NCBI RefSeq assembly: GCF_900111195.1 | Contig: NZ_FOGL01000002.1 | Location: forward strand, 225,902-289,901 | Reading direction: 5' to 3' | DNA: 64,000 nt | DNA from: Gracilibacillus ureilyticus | Lineage (GTDB): Bacteria; Bacillota; Bacilli; Bacillales; Amphibacillaceae | Shown here: piece after piece, positions 63,798 to 64,000 of the stretch | How the letters are laid out: each line of letters opens with the position of its first letter | How positions within the stretch are numbered: the stretch's first letter is position 1 | The notes under the pieces: model-generated | Databases searched by the model: none | What the model saw: only the letters and a program-made list of their open reading frames with translations | What the model was told of the DNA's origin: nothing | Translations under genes and position numbers: made by a program

Positions 63798-64000
63798 TTA
63801 CACGCTCCTTTCTGACGTGTAGAGTTGGCGGTTGCGTAGTAGCACATCCACCAAACGCACTAGTTTTCTCGCGGTCATAACGAGGGCTCTTTTATGTTTG
63901 TATTTCGGAACTTCTTTATATTTCTTTAGGTAAAATTCATGGTACACAGGTTCATTTCGTTTGACGGAGTTGGCAGCTTCAACTAAGTAATAACGAAGAT
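63798..64000 (-). mobile_element. IS110-family transposase, C-terminal part (runs off the window)
   Basis: Reading leftward from the window edge, the last 66 codons of a transposase are open and end at TAA (63798-63800). LRYYLVEAANSVKRNEPVY, YKEVPKYKHKRALVMTARKL and LVDVLLRN match the C-terminal transposase_20 region of IS110/IS116/IS902 elements. The 5-prime part and the catalytic DEDD domain lie beyond 64000. The end of the element should fall between 63655 and 63797, where I see a hairpin (TGAAC...CCCG with CGGGTTCA, about 63720-63762) but no gene. Confidence 0.85.

Overview
The window looks like chromosomal DNA of a low-GC, Gram-positive member of the Bacillaceae, probably a moderately halotolerant genus near Gracilibacillus, Oceanobacillus or Virgibacillus. 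The grounds are AT-rich DNA, AGGAGG-type ribosome binding sites with many TTG and GTG starts, catabolite-repression (cre) sites, close resemblance to Bacillus subtilis proteins (AbfA, Abf2, AraN, YesL, YesS, YvgN, HelD) and a GC-richer dispersed repeat of a kind I recall from such genomes. The genus is an inference.

Most of the window (about 0.2-41.6 kb and 51.5-63.7 kb) is for using pectin side chains and backbone. At 0.3-5.8 kb is an ABC importer with an arabinan endo-hydrolase (GH43) and a YesL-type protein. At 6.2-10.6 kb lie two GH51 arabinofuranosidases flanking a GH27 enzyme, behind paired AraR-like operators and a cre site. At 10.9-14.7 kb is an AraPQN-type arabino-oligosaccharide importer with a second YesL. 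After an N-terminal larC gene and a PadR/UppP/membrane-protein module (14.8-17.7 kb), a YesL plus YesS-like AraC regulator pair (minus strand) diverges from a large plus-strand pectin locus. That locus runs from 21.3 to 35.8 kb: LplABC-type importer, an unrecognised (alpha/alpha)-type protein, MFS transporter, KdgF-like cupin, GH28, GH43, GH105, acetylesterase, KdgA, KdgK, KduI and KduD. A sugar isomerase/epimerase-like gene, the C-terminal half of LarC, and a LacI regulator divergent from uxaE-uxaC follow.

Between 41.6 and 54.5 kb is mostly housekeeping or stress content: a 52-bp triple tandem repeat, YjbQ, RidA, a DUF1002 exported protein, a heterodimeric ABC exporter, HelD, a YvgN-like reductase, a 7Fe-type ferredoxin, ThiW under a TPP riboswitch, and a ring-cleaving dioxygenase-like protein. 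A second pectin block (51.5-52.5 and 54.7-63.7 kb) has a two-domain acetylesterase, a GH78-like rhamnosidase, PL22 oligogalacturonate lyase, a HAD phosphatase, a DeoR regulator, a paralogous LplA-type binding protein and a YesM-type histidine kinase. The window ends inside an IS110-family transposase.

How it works together (inference from families): oligosaccharides released outside enter through three permease pairs and four lipoprotein binding proteins. No importer ATPase is encoded here, so a shared MsmX-like ATPase is expected elsewhere. None of the glycan-degrading enzymes has a visible secretion signal, so trimming should be cytosolic. Unsaturated uronate goes through KdgF/KduI/KduD, and saturated uronate enters through UxaC/UxaE. 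Both routes feed 2-keto-3-deoxygluconate to KdgK and KdgA, although UxuA and UxuB are not in the window.

Most notable: LarC halves about 21 kb apart; a recurring RTGATTATNNAC motif at the LplA-type promoters; a 22-bp perfect operator at uxaE; an unrecognised conserved-looking protein inside the pectin operon; and a composite inverted-repeat element before the sensor kinase.
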